Below are positions 7,913-13,851 of a stretch of 31,599 bases of DNA, piece by piece. A program made the translations under genes and the position numbers. Below the pieces are notes generated by a model. The model ran no database searches. It had not been told where the DNA came from and was given only the letters and a program-made list of their open reading frames with translations. This DNA comes from MGIIb-P sp963934015 (lineage in GTDB: Archaea > Thermoplasmatota > Poseidoniia > Poseidoniales > Thalassarchaeaceae), in assembly GCA_963934015.1 (NCBI GenBank), contig CAWVWT010000025.1, forward strand, positions 1-31,599, given 5' to 3'. How positions within the stretch are numbered: the first letter of the stretch is position 1; every line of letters begins with the position of its first letter.

Positions 7913-8158
7913 TCAAACATTATTCGTGTAAATGCGCTTCCCGGTCATAGAATCCTGTTTCCAAATCAACTCTTTACAGTATCGTGGGATGAAAAATCCA
8001 ATCTTTCTAGGCGTAAGACCGTGGTTCTTCATTCTAAGATCTATGGACAACCACGCAACAATCTGCGATGCTGTGCAACCAGGATTGATACTAACGTAAT
8101 TTAGAATCTCCTCTCGCAGGCGGCGAAGCCTTGCTTCCTTCTGGGTTCCTTTGGCCAT
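7913..8158 (-). CDS. Small winged-helix protein
   Basis: I place the start at the ATG at 8158 (MAKGTQKEARL), giving 81 residues. The frame remains open upstream to 8257, but that extension runs through a GC-rich inverted repeat and reads like non-coding sequence. The basic N-terminus precedes a helix RLRRLREEILNYVSIN, then a classic helix-turn-helix PGCTASQIVAWLSIDL (about residues 24-40). A third helix and wing follow: LTPRKIGFFIPRYCKELIWKQ and KRIYTN. This is the outline of a winged-helix DNA-binding protein, probably an archaeal transcription or chromatin factor (inference). It is immediately upstream of tRNA-Arg and downstream of the 119-residue gene on the same strand. No named family was recognised. 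Confidence 0.72.
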   Translation of the reverse strand: MAKGTQKEARLRRLREEILNYVSINPGCTASQIVAWLSIDLRMKNHGLTPRKIGFFIPRYCKELIWKQDSMTGKRIYTNNV

Positions 8159-8198
8159 ACTACCTATTTGTCTCCAGAAGTATATGAGGCAAAGGATG

Positions 8199-8216
8199 GG
8201 GTCCCCCGGGGGTCCC
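8199..8216. other. GC-rich near-perfect palindrome between two small genes
   Basis: GGGTCCCCCGGGGGTCCC is symmetrical except for a T:T mismatch in each half. It lies in the 71-bp gap between the 119-residue gene and the winged-helix gene, about 40 bp upstream of the latter's ATG. It could be an operator for the adjacent regulator, an intercistronic hairpin or a terminator stem; no T-tract follows on the minus strand. Confidence 0.4.
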
Positions 8217-8229
8217 GTATACAGGGCGC

Positions 8230-8589
8230 TTACTGCACTGGCAGCATGACTTTCCAACGTGGCTCTGCGAGTTTCTTAGATTTAGGTCCAGTTTGTGGAT
8301 TCGGAGTCCTATGTGTCAATGTACCGTGCATCCCATGTACACTAAATTTGATTCGAGCTTCAACCACGCGATCTCGTTCTGCCAATTGCAAGGCTTCATC
8401 ATCCAATTCAGCACTTGCAAGAACCTCATACTCATCAGATTCTAGTACCACTGAAAGGGACAGAATATTGTCAACAAGTGAAACCCTTGGGGAAAAATCG
8501 TAGTCATCAGGGTTGTCCATCCAGACGTCTAAATCGATGACGACTTTGCCTCGACTTGAGACCTTCCTAATGTCGATTGAAGTTACCAT
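8230..8589 (-). CDS. Hypothetical protein, 119 residues
   Basis: A protein of 119 residues that I do not recognise. It is rich in beta-strand-like alternation: SIDIRKVSSRGKVVIDLDVWM, DNILSLSVVLESDEYEVLASAEL and VVEARIKFSVHGMHGTL. A short helix, DDEALQLAERDR, sits in the middle. There is no signal peptide or membrane segment, so it is probably a small cytoplasmic beta-sandwich or barrel (inference). The C-terminus (about 95-119) is basic: PKSKKLAEPRWKV. The ATG overlaps the stop of a 16-codon upstream frame by one base (TGATG at 8587-8591), which could couple translation. A perfect 18-bp palindrome lies about 95 bp upstream. The small winged-helix gene follows on the same strand. Confidence 0.68.
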   Translation of the reverse strand: MVTSIDIRKVSSRGKVVIDLDVWMDNPDDYDFSPRVSLVDNILSLSVVLESDEYEVLASAELDDEALQLAERDRVVEARIKFSVHGMHGTLTHRTPNPQTGPKSKKLAEPRWKVMLPVQ

Positions 8590-8639
8590 CAGACTCGTCG
8601 AGACGGCTTGGGTTCAAATCGCTTCCCATCAAGAATCAT
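8589..8639 (-). CDS. Possible 16-residue leader peptide (uORF)
   Basis: An ATG at 8639 opens a 16-codon frame (MILDGKRFEPKPSRRV) whose TGA shares its last base with the ATG of the 119-residue gene. Such stop-start overlap is the usual geometry for translational coupling. The peptide is basic and has no recognisable domain. It is short enough to occur by chance, so confidence is low. Confidence 0.22.
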   Translation of the reverse strand: MILDGKRFEPKPSRRV

Positions 8640-8681
8640 CGCCAAATTGTTAGAATTATCCCGCCGTATTTTGCATTCGTG

Positions 8682-8699
8682 AGCAAACCTAGGTTTGCT
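8682..8699. promoter_or_regulatory. Perfect 18-bp palindrome, candidate operator
   Basis: AGCAAACCTAGGTTTGCT is a perfect, gapless palindrome in the 165-bp gap between the PKD lipoprotein gene and the 119-residue gene. Gapless symmetry of this length is more like a dimeric protein-binding site than an RNA hairpin. An eight-T run (plus strand, 8724-8731) lies 25 bp away. The regulator is unknown; the nearby winged-helix protein is a candidate (inference). Confidence 0.45.
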
Positions 8700-8754
8700 A
8701 CCACAACTTCACGGGTTTCGCGATTTTTTTTGTTTACTTACACCGTTAGACCTG

Positions 8755-9924
8755 TCAAACACCGACTTCGTTAATCCGGGGAACAAGGAATGTGATTTCG
8801 ACTACTAGTTTCCAATCATTACCGCCATCAGGGTCAACTTCGTCTATGGGCAGATCTGGGTCCGCTTCCTCTGCTTCAATAATCCACATCCAATTGCCTT
8901 CTCCAAACCCGGCTCCTGATTGGATGTTTAGCATCTCAAGCAATTCGTCCAAAGAATCAGCTGAGAAATTGTAGGTATTTTCGGAACTTGGGTTGAGATT
9001 AAGATGTTCCATTGAAGCTGATGCATTGTGAGTAATGTTGCTCTGTTCTGTTCGAACTGTATTCCCCCATCCATCATCAGGGACATCGACCGTGAGAGAG
9101 AAATTGTCCTGAGGTAGCATCGTTGGAATAATGTCCATAGCCAAAGTCAATGTTGCATTGAACGACATGATACGTCCTTCTTCACTAGGGATGTGTGTGA
9201 TAGTGTGAATTTCGCCTTGCTCTAAGTAGTCAGCCCAATCATAACTGATTGTTTTCTCTTCCCAAATGACTTGGTATGTACGTGGAAGAACGGAGAGATT
9301 CCAGATTCGTGTCGCACTTGCATCAGATTCGTCGGTAATGGTCACTGAACCTGTATAATTACCACTTTCATCGGGTGTAAATCGATGTATTTCACCCATC
9401 GCATCATTGTCGTTGGTAGGATCGCCATCATTGTCACTATCCACTGCCCAATCAAGATCCCAAACAGTGGTCAATTCACCATTCTCAGGATCCGATGATC
9501 CTGATGCATCAAGAGTGACTATGTCACCTGTCCGAATAGCGGTAGGCATTGAAAGAGAAATTGTTGGGAAGCCATTGACCACGAGGCGGGTTGTGTCTGT
9601 GTCATCTCCTCCGAGATCGTTGACGACTGTAACACTGATATCGTAAATTCCTGCTTCGGCAAATGTATGACTCGTGTAACCTTGAACAGTTTCGGAGCGT
9701 TGACTGTCACCAAAGTCCCATTGATATTCGGTGATGAGTGTGCTTTCAGGGGATGTCGAACCACGAGCATCGAAATTAACCGACTCTCCAGCATTGATGC
9801 TAGTTCGATCAGATTCGACTCGGGCATTCGGTTCAGGTGGACCGCCGAGGCCTGTGCATCCCGCCAATATTGGGAATACCATGGTCACGATGAGAAGCAA
9901 CGCAATCTGGCGTCGCGACGCCAT
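8755..9924 (-). CDS. PKD-domain lipoprotein
   Basis: A 389-residue secreted protein when started at the ATG at 9924; an in-frame ATG at 9948 adds 8 residues and cannot be excluded. The N-terminus is a lipoprotein signal: MASRRQ, a hydrophobic core, then lipobox LAGC with Cys at residue 23. Two PKD domains follow: about residues 34-117, with the NFDARGSTSPES and YQWDFGDSQRSETVQGYTSHTFAEAGIYDISVTV hallmarks (quoted in part), and about 118-210, with DASGSSDPENG and an Asp-rich calcium-site-like DSDNDGDPTNDND. The C-terminal 180 residues form further beta-rich sequence with NLT and NIT sequons and no second membrane helix. It is probably anchored by lipid outside the cell membrane; ligand unknown. 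A perfect palindrome overlaps the first codons (9908-9923). Confidence 0.87.
   Translation of the reverse strand: MASRRQIALLLIVTMVFPILAGCTGLGGPPEPNARVESDRTSINAGESVNFDARGSTSPESTLITEYQWDFGDSQRSETVQGYTSHTFAEAGIYDISVTVVNDLGGDDTDTTRLVVNGFPTISLSMPTAIRTGDIVTLDASGSSDPENGELTTVWDLDWAVDSDNDGDPTNDNDAMGEIHRFTPDESGNYTGSVTITDESDASATRIWNLSVLPRTYQVIWEEKTISYDWADYLEQGEIHTITHIPSEEGRIMSFNATLTLAMDIIPTMLPQDNFSLTVDVPDDGWGNTVRTEQSNITHNASASMEHLNLNPSSENTYNFSADSLDELLEMLNIQSGAGFGEGNWMWIIEAEEADPDLPIDEVDPDGGNDWKLVVEITFLVPRINEVGV
9908..9923 (-). promoter_or_regulatory. Perfect 16-bp palindrome at the start codon of the PKD lipoprotein gene
   Basis: TGGCGTCGCGACGCCA begins at the second base of the ATG at 9924 and reads the same on both strands. 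As RNA it folds to a 6-7 bp GC-rich stem over the initiation codon. It is seen directly; a regulatory effect on initiation is inference, and depends on 9924 being the true start rather than 9948. Confidence 0.45.
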
Positions 9925-10088
9925 CGGTTGCAAATCCACCACGGGCATATCCTTCCGACCCTATACCTTCCTTTAGAAGATTGACGATTGTTTGTTCTTT
10001 CAACCCGTTATTGTTCTGAACTTCTGTGGTATCCAATGGCGAATCTTGAATCAGAGGGTTCAAGCAACGTCGCATTCCATTCGATTTT

Positions 10089-10910
10089 ATGGCAACTGAT
10101 CCTTTGGCTGGGTACCGTGTACTCGGCTTTGATCTTGAGACCACAGGATTCAGTCCCAAAAAGCACCGGATTGTCCAATATGCACTGGTGGGGTGTGATG
10201 CGGATGGGACCTCGATATACATTGAAGAATTGGTTAATCCACAGATGCGTATTCCTCCTGAGACTACCAACATTCACGGGATTGGTGACAACGATGTCAG
10301 AGGTGTGCCTGAATTCAAAGAATACATTGACCAAATTTCCACAGCGATGGAAGGGGCTGTAATTGTTGGTCACAATGTAGGGCGATTTGATTGGCCATTC
10401 CTCCGTTCTGAATTTCTCCGTGCAGGGAAACCTATGCCTGAACCATTGGCAATATTGGATACTCTAACTATTGCACGAAAGCTCAAAATTCCACGTAGTC
10501 ATAAATTGGGTTCACTTTGTCAGCGCTTTGGTATCTCATTAGAAAATGCTCACACCGCTGGTGCAGATGCGGCTGCGACACTACTGTTGCTCCACAAGAT
10601 GATGGAGTCTCACCCACAACACTTTCGTCGAGCGGTTGAAGACATTCCAGATTGGATCAATGGTTCGACTCAAAACGACAAAGAATCCGAAAGACTCGGA
10701 CCAAATCTCGATGACTTAGAGCCCATAACTGGGAGCCACGGATGGTTGCGTATTTCTGATTCTGGAATCATCATTGGACGTGGGCGAAATCGTGGGCGAA
10801 CGATTGCTGAAATTGAGCGATTGGATGTGAGTTACCTCAACTGGTTATCTTCATCCGCTGGCCCACTTGAAGTAGAAGCGATTGATGCGCTTTATGCCGA
10901 ACGCAGTTAA
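10089..10910 (+). CDS. DnaQ-like DEDDh 3'-5' exonuclease with exonuclease X-type C-terminus
   Basis: A 273-residue exonuclease. Exo I is FDLETTG with D15 and E17; Exo II is VGHNVGRFDWPFL with D101; Exo III is HTAGADAAATLLL with H155 and D160. The full DEDDh catalytic set is therefore present. The family removes nucleotides 3'-5' from DNA or RNA with two metal ions. After a linker (about 190-215), the C-terminal 55 residues contain IIIGRGRNRGRTIAEIERLDVSYLNWL (quoted in part), resembling the small C-terminal domain of exonuclease X-like proteins (GKYKG...YLxWL pattern). This suggests a DNA-repair rather than polymerase-proofreading role (inference). It begins with ATG. It converges with the membrane-protein gene across a perfect hairpin, and an Fe-S nuclease and LigA lie within 5 kb. 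Confidence 0.9.
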   Translation: MATDPLAGYRVLGFDLETTGFSPKKHRIVQYALVGCDADGTSIYIEELVNPQMRIPPETTNIHGIGDNDVRGVPEFKEYIDQISTAMEGAVIVGHNVGRFDWPFLRSEFLRAGKPMPEPLAILDTLTIARKLKIPRSHKLGSLCQRFGISLENAHTAGADAAATLLLLHKMMESHPQHFRRAVEDIPDWINGSTQNDKESERLGPNLDDLEPITGSHGWLRISDSGIIIGRGRNRGRTIAEIERLDVSYLNWLSSSAGPLEVEAIDALYAERS

Positions 10911-10911
10911 T

Positions 10912-10931
10912 CCATCAAGAACGCTTGATGG
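10912..10931. terminator. Perfect hairpin at convergent gene ends
   Basis: Arms CCATCAAG and CTTGATGG with loop AACG form a perfect 8-bp stem. It starts 2 bp after the TAA of the exonuclease gene and overlaps the stop and last codons of the convergent membrane-protein gene. The location suits a bidirectional transcript-end structure; there is no strong T-tract on either side, so termination is not proven. Confidence 0.45.
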
Positions 10932-11736
10932 TGGCTTCAATAGAATATGGTATGATGCCAATCATGACGAATAGTGAACCCACAGACCCTAGCATATAGA
11001 GTAGAGTTCCAACCGAAATATTGTCGGTATCAATCGTGGGCATGGATAGATCAGGTATCGCCCCTGCAAGCAGATAGAGGCCAAGAATTTGAATGGTCCA
11101 CATCACCAAGAATGTCAGAATAACCTCTGTGAATAGTTGGCTGGATAATCGGAGGGAGCCCGACCAACCAAGCAAGGGGAGATCAGGGCCATCTTTGGCA
11201 ATCTGCCGCTCGCGTAGTGATTGATTGACTGCGGATACTACGATTTGAATGAATGAAATTGTAGTAAGACAAATCGCCAAGAATACCATCATGATATTCA
11301 AGAGAGCACCGGACGAACCCTCCGTGCTGTTCATTACACTGTGTCCCCCCCAAACCAATGCGGCTGAAATTAAAATAAGAGGTAATGCAATCATGAATGA
11401 TTGGACTCCAAGTAGGGTGGTTCGGTAGCCACCTAGCAATGATTTGAAACTAAATTCAGATTCATTTTCATCCCAATCTTCTTCGATGCTTACTCGTTTT
11501 TCAGTGGATTTTTCGTGATATTGTTTCTCAAAGTAACGCTCTAATTGTTGACCCTCTACTTGATCTGCATTACTCATTTGAGGACGTTTGACTGAAAATC
11601 CACCAAAGCTGCGCTCCTCGGTTTGAGAATTATCAACGACATCGTCGTACCATTCGCCTTCTTCTCCCGAGGGGGCTTGTGATGGAGGGGTGCGCTTGCG
11701 TTTTGAGGCGGGCGGACCGCGACGACGTTTGCCCAT
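10915..11736 (-). CDS. Membrane protein with basic, disordered N-terminus
   Basis: I start this gene at the ATG at 11736, because GGAGGG lies 7 nt upstream. The frame is open much further, but that part overlaps the upstream nuclease gene out of frame. This gives 273 residues. Residues 1-110 are polar and probably disordered, starting MGKRRRGPPASKRKRTPP and continuing with many E, D and Q. Four membrane helices follow: LLGVQSFMIALPLILISAALVWGG, LLNIMMVFLAICLTTISFIQIVV, LFTEVILTFLVMWTIQILGLYLLAGA (each quoted in part) and TLLYMLGSVGSLFVMIGIIPYSI. The family is not recognised. It follows the PD-(D/E)XK nuclease gene by 64 bp on the same strand, so co-expression is likely. Whether it works with the nuclease is unknown. 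Confidence 0.75.
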   Translation of the reverse strand: MGKRRRGPPASKRKRTPPSQAPSGEEGEWYDDVVDNSQTEERSFGGFSVKRPQMSNADQVEGQQLERYFEKQYHEKSTEKRVSIEEDWDENESEFSFKSLLGGYRTTLLGVQSFMIALPLILISAALVWGGHSVMNSTEGSSGALLNIMMVFLAICLTTISFIQIVVSAVNQSLRERQIAKDGPDLPLLGWSGSLRLSSQLFTEVILTFLVMWTIQILGLYLLAGAIPDLSMPTIDTDNISVGTLLYMLGSVGSLFVMIGIIPYSIEATIKRS

Positions 11737-11740
11737 ATCT

Positions 11741-11748
11741 TCGCCCTC
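11741..11748 (-). promoter_or_regulatory. Shine-Dalgarno sequence deciding the start of the 273-residue membrane protein
   Basis: On the minus strand GGAGGG precedes the ATG at 11736 by about 7 nt. A slightly earlier in-frame ATG (11751) overlaps the motif itself and would have no such site, so the downstream ATG is preferred. Confidence 0.5.
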
Positions 11749-11800
11749 CATGCTATTCAAGAAGGGTTCGGGCTCTTCAATGCCACGATGGTTGAAGACG

Positions 11801-12973
11801 CTATTCTCGCTTCCTACCCTCAAGCAATGGTGACCAAGGGAGAACGTCGCACCAGTCGCCAAGTTTCCACGTAGCACCATCCAAGCGTACACCGCCGAGG
11901 AATACAGGACCTTTGTGGCCTTCTTCAATCAATGATTTGAGGCGATCAAGGGCTTGTCCAGCAAATACTGCGCCCGCACGTTGACCGGTGGGTGCCAGTT
12001 CCCCTGCTTCATTGATGGGGGCCATCCGTTCAACTAGACAGATGCCATTTTCGACCTCAACTTTCTCAAGAATAGCAACCATGTCTCTGAAAATCCCACT
12101 TGGTTTCATCTCCCCTTGAGCTTGAGCCCAAAGCCATGCAGGACACCATGCTTTCCATTCGCAGAAATTACAAGCGTCCTCAGCAGGGATTGCCTCCATC
12201 GGTGTGTCCGTAATCTTGCTCGCTTCCCATGCCTCGAAAGCCTCAGGTAGTACGCTAGGTCCTTCAGCCTCGAAAACAACGGATCCATTGGAATACCACC
12301 CTTCAGCACGTACAGGGGGGTGGTCTGGGTTATTTTCACATAATATATCACGATAAAATCTGAGTTGACGGCTGACTGTATCATACAATTCACCATCGGG
12401 AGGTTTACCGGTTTTCAAATCTGCCACAATCCAACCAACAACATTTCCTTCATCGTCATAATCAGAAACAAGTAGATCTAATCGGCCCATCAATCGTCCA
12501 CAGGATGTCCGAAGTGTACCTTCAGCGGCGAGGACCATTTCTTGGATGCTGCGCCAGTCATCGATTGATACCTCAGAAAGTACGATGCGACCAGTGCGTG
12601 CTTTCGCAAAAAGTATGTTGAGTGACCCAATCAGCAATTTCCGTGCACGCGGAAATTCTTCCTGCTTCCAGCGTGGATGTCGGGGGGTCTTGAGAAAAAT
12701 CTCTTTCTCCTGTTCCCACTGTTTCTCTAAAATTGCATTCGCTGTTGGTGGCAACCATCCAACTTCATCTCCATCACGACCAGTCAAATCGATGTTGCAG
12801 ATGTCCTCTACACTATTGTGAACTGCAGTCCCGATAGCACTTGCCATTCCTGCCTTACGAGGTAAACGCTGTCGTGAAAGCCAGAACTTGCGGGGACAAG
12901 ATGCGAAATTGTTCCAAGAAGACGGAGAAAGTTGGTGCCCCCGTTCATCGTATGACCATTGTTTCATCGGCAT
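11801..12973 (-). CDS. RecB/Cas4-like PD-(D/E)XK nuclease with predicted Fe-S cluster
   Basis: A 390-residue nuclease. The catalytic core has GTAVHNSVED (H52), GRLDLL (D166), VADLKTGKP (D185 and K187) and QLRFYRD (Q203), which is the full RecB-type motif set. Four cysteines (C26 in SCPRKFW; C268, C271 and C277 in CNFCEWKAWC) bracket the core exactly as in Dna2, AddB and Cas4, where they bind a 4Fe-4S cluster. The C-terminal 90 residues look like a small OB-fold-type or beta-rich DNA-binding extension and end in basic residues. It probably resects or trims DNA ends (family knowledge). No cas1, cas2 or CRISPR repeat is near, so a CRISPR role is unlikely. GGGGTG lies about 7 nt before the ATG. 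It is divergent from the PAC2 gene, with 80 bp between. Confidence 0.88.
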   Translation of the reverse strand: MPMKQWSYDERGHQLSPSSWNNFASCPRKFWLSRQRLPRKAGMASAIGTAVHNSVEDICNIDLTGRDGDEVGWLPPTANAILEKQWEQEKEIFLKTPRHPRWKQEEFPRARKLLIGSLNILFAKARTGRIVLSEVSIDDWRSIQEMVLAAEGTLRTSCGRLMGRLDLLVSDYDDEGNVVGWIVADLKTGKPPDGELYDTVSRQLRFYRDILCENNPDHPPVRAEGWYSNGSVVFEAEGPSVLPEAFEAWEASKITDTPMEAIPAEDACNFCEWKAWCPAWLWAQAQGEMKPSGIFRDMVAILEKVEVENGICLVERMAPINEAGELAPTGQRAGAVFAGQALDRLKSLIEEGHKGPVFLGGVRLDGATWKLGDWCDVLPWSPLLEGRKRE

Positions 12974-13053
12974 GATTTCGCACCCCCTAACGGCTCCGCG
13001 ATACTGCTCTGCTCAGCCCAAGCATTAACACCACCGATGACCGGGCGTGGTTC

Positions 13054-13851
13054 ATGGGAGAGTTGCCACGAGTCAAAGTCGCTGATGGAGCGGTTACAGA
13101 AGGGGCGTTGGTCGTTTCTTGTTTTCCAGGTGTCAGCCATGTGAGTAGTATTGTTGCTCACTATCTCATCGAACGATTGGAACTCAAATTCGTCGGTGGA
13201 GTCGTCGATTCTCGTTTGCCACCAGTTGCACTCATTCACGAAGGAAAACCGATGCCGCCGGTTCGTATGTACGCCGGAAAACCCGTTTGCAATATGGATC
13301 AATGCGACAGTATTGTAGTGCTTGTATCTGAGGCACCGGTTCCACCCACGGTGATGCTTCCTCTAGCAGAAGCGCTCCTCAGTTACAGCCACGAAAAAGG
13401 ATTCCAAGCCGGTGTACTCATCGATTCCTTTAGCCACCAACAGGAGAGTGGACACGAAGTCATGGATTCTGACGAAACGGATGAAACTCTGCTAGGAATC
13501 GGAGCCACAGATTGGGCCATTGAACAACTTAATGAAATGGAAATCCCCTTACTTGAAGCCGGAATGGTTGCAGGTATGAGTGGTGTTTTACTTGGAGAAG
13601 GACGCCGCCGTAAACTGAACATGCTGTGCATCATGGCGGAAGCGGTTGGTGGGATTCCTGATGCTCGGGCCGCCGCTCGTGTCATCGAGAAACTGAACAA
13701 ATTACTTCCAGCCATGGAACTTGATACTGAACCTTTGTTGGAAGAGGCAGAAAGAATTGAAACTCAAATCAAAGCAATGATGGAGCATCAGCTTGGATCT
13801 TCTGGTGATGACGATGGTGATGATGGGCCAAACGCCATGCTCTATGGTTGA
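13054..13851 (+). CDS. Second PAC2 family protein
   Basis: A 265-residue PAC2-family paralogue of the protein at 534-1298. Shared landmarks: GALVVSCFPGVSHVSSIVAHYLI (about residues 17-39), VGGVVDSRLPPVALIHEGKPMPPVRMYAG (in part, about 48-76), GMVAGMSGVLLGEG (about 169-182), and GIPDARAAARVIEKL (about 200-214). It differs in the middle: an acidic HEVMDSDETDETLLGIG insertion (about 133-149) and a C-terminal tail ending in GDDDGDDGPN. It probably belongs to a separate PAC2 subgroup and could form a heteromer with the first, as eukaryotic Pba1-Pba2 do (inference). It starts at ATG. It converges on ligA, and the two coding ends overlap by 10 bp. Confidence 0.85.
   Translation: MGELPRVKVADGAVTEGALVVSCFPGVSHVSSIVAHYLIERLELKFVGGVVDSRLPPVALIHEGKPMPPVRMYAGKPVCNMDQCDSIVVLVSEAPVPPTVMLPLAEALLSYSHEKGFQAGVLIDSFSHQQESGHEVMDSDETDETLLGIGATDWAIEQLNEMEIPLLEAGMVAGMSGVLLGEGRRRKLNMLCIMAEAVGGIPDARAAARVIEKLNKLLPAMELDTEPLLEEAERIETQIKAMMEHQLGSSGDDDGDDGPNAMLYG

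Noticed and set aside
8605..8630. tRNA T-arm-like sequence GGGTTCAAATC near 8610
   Set aside because: The flanking bases do not form a T-stem, acceptor stem or anticodon arm on either strand; it is also part of the possible leader-peptide frame.
9485..9504. 8-bp hairpin TCAGGATC/GATCCTGA inside the PKD lipoprotein gene
   Set aside because: It falls on the conserved DASGSSDPENG PKD motif and is deep in the coding region, so coding constraint explains it well enough.
11737..11928. Extended N-terminus of the 273-residue membrane protein
   Set aside because: It overlaps the upstream nuclease gene in another frame, and a good ribosome-binding site selects the downstream ATG.
11801..12973. Cas4-like nuclease as evidence of a CRISPR system
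   Set aside because: No direct repeats with spacers and no other cas-like gene occur in the window; the fold is equally that of general RecB/AddB/Dna2-type nucleases.
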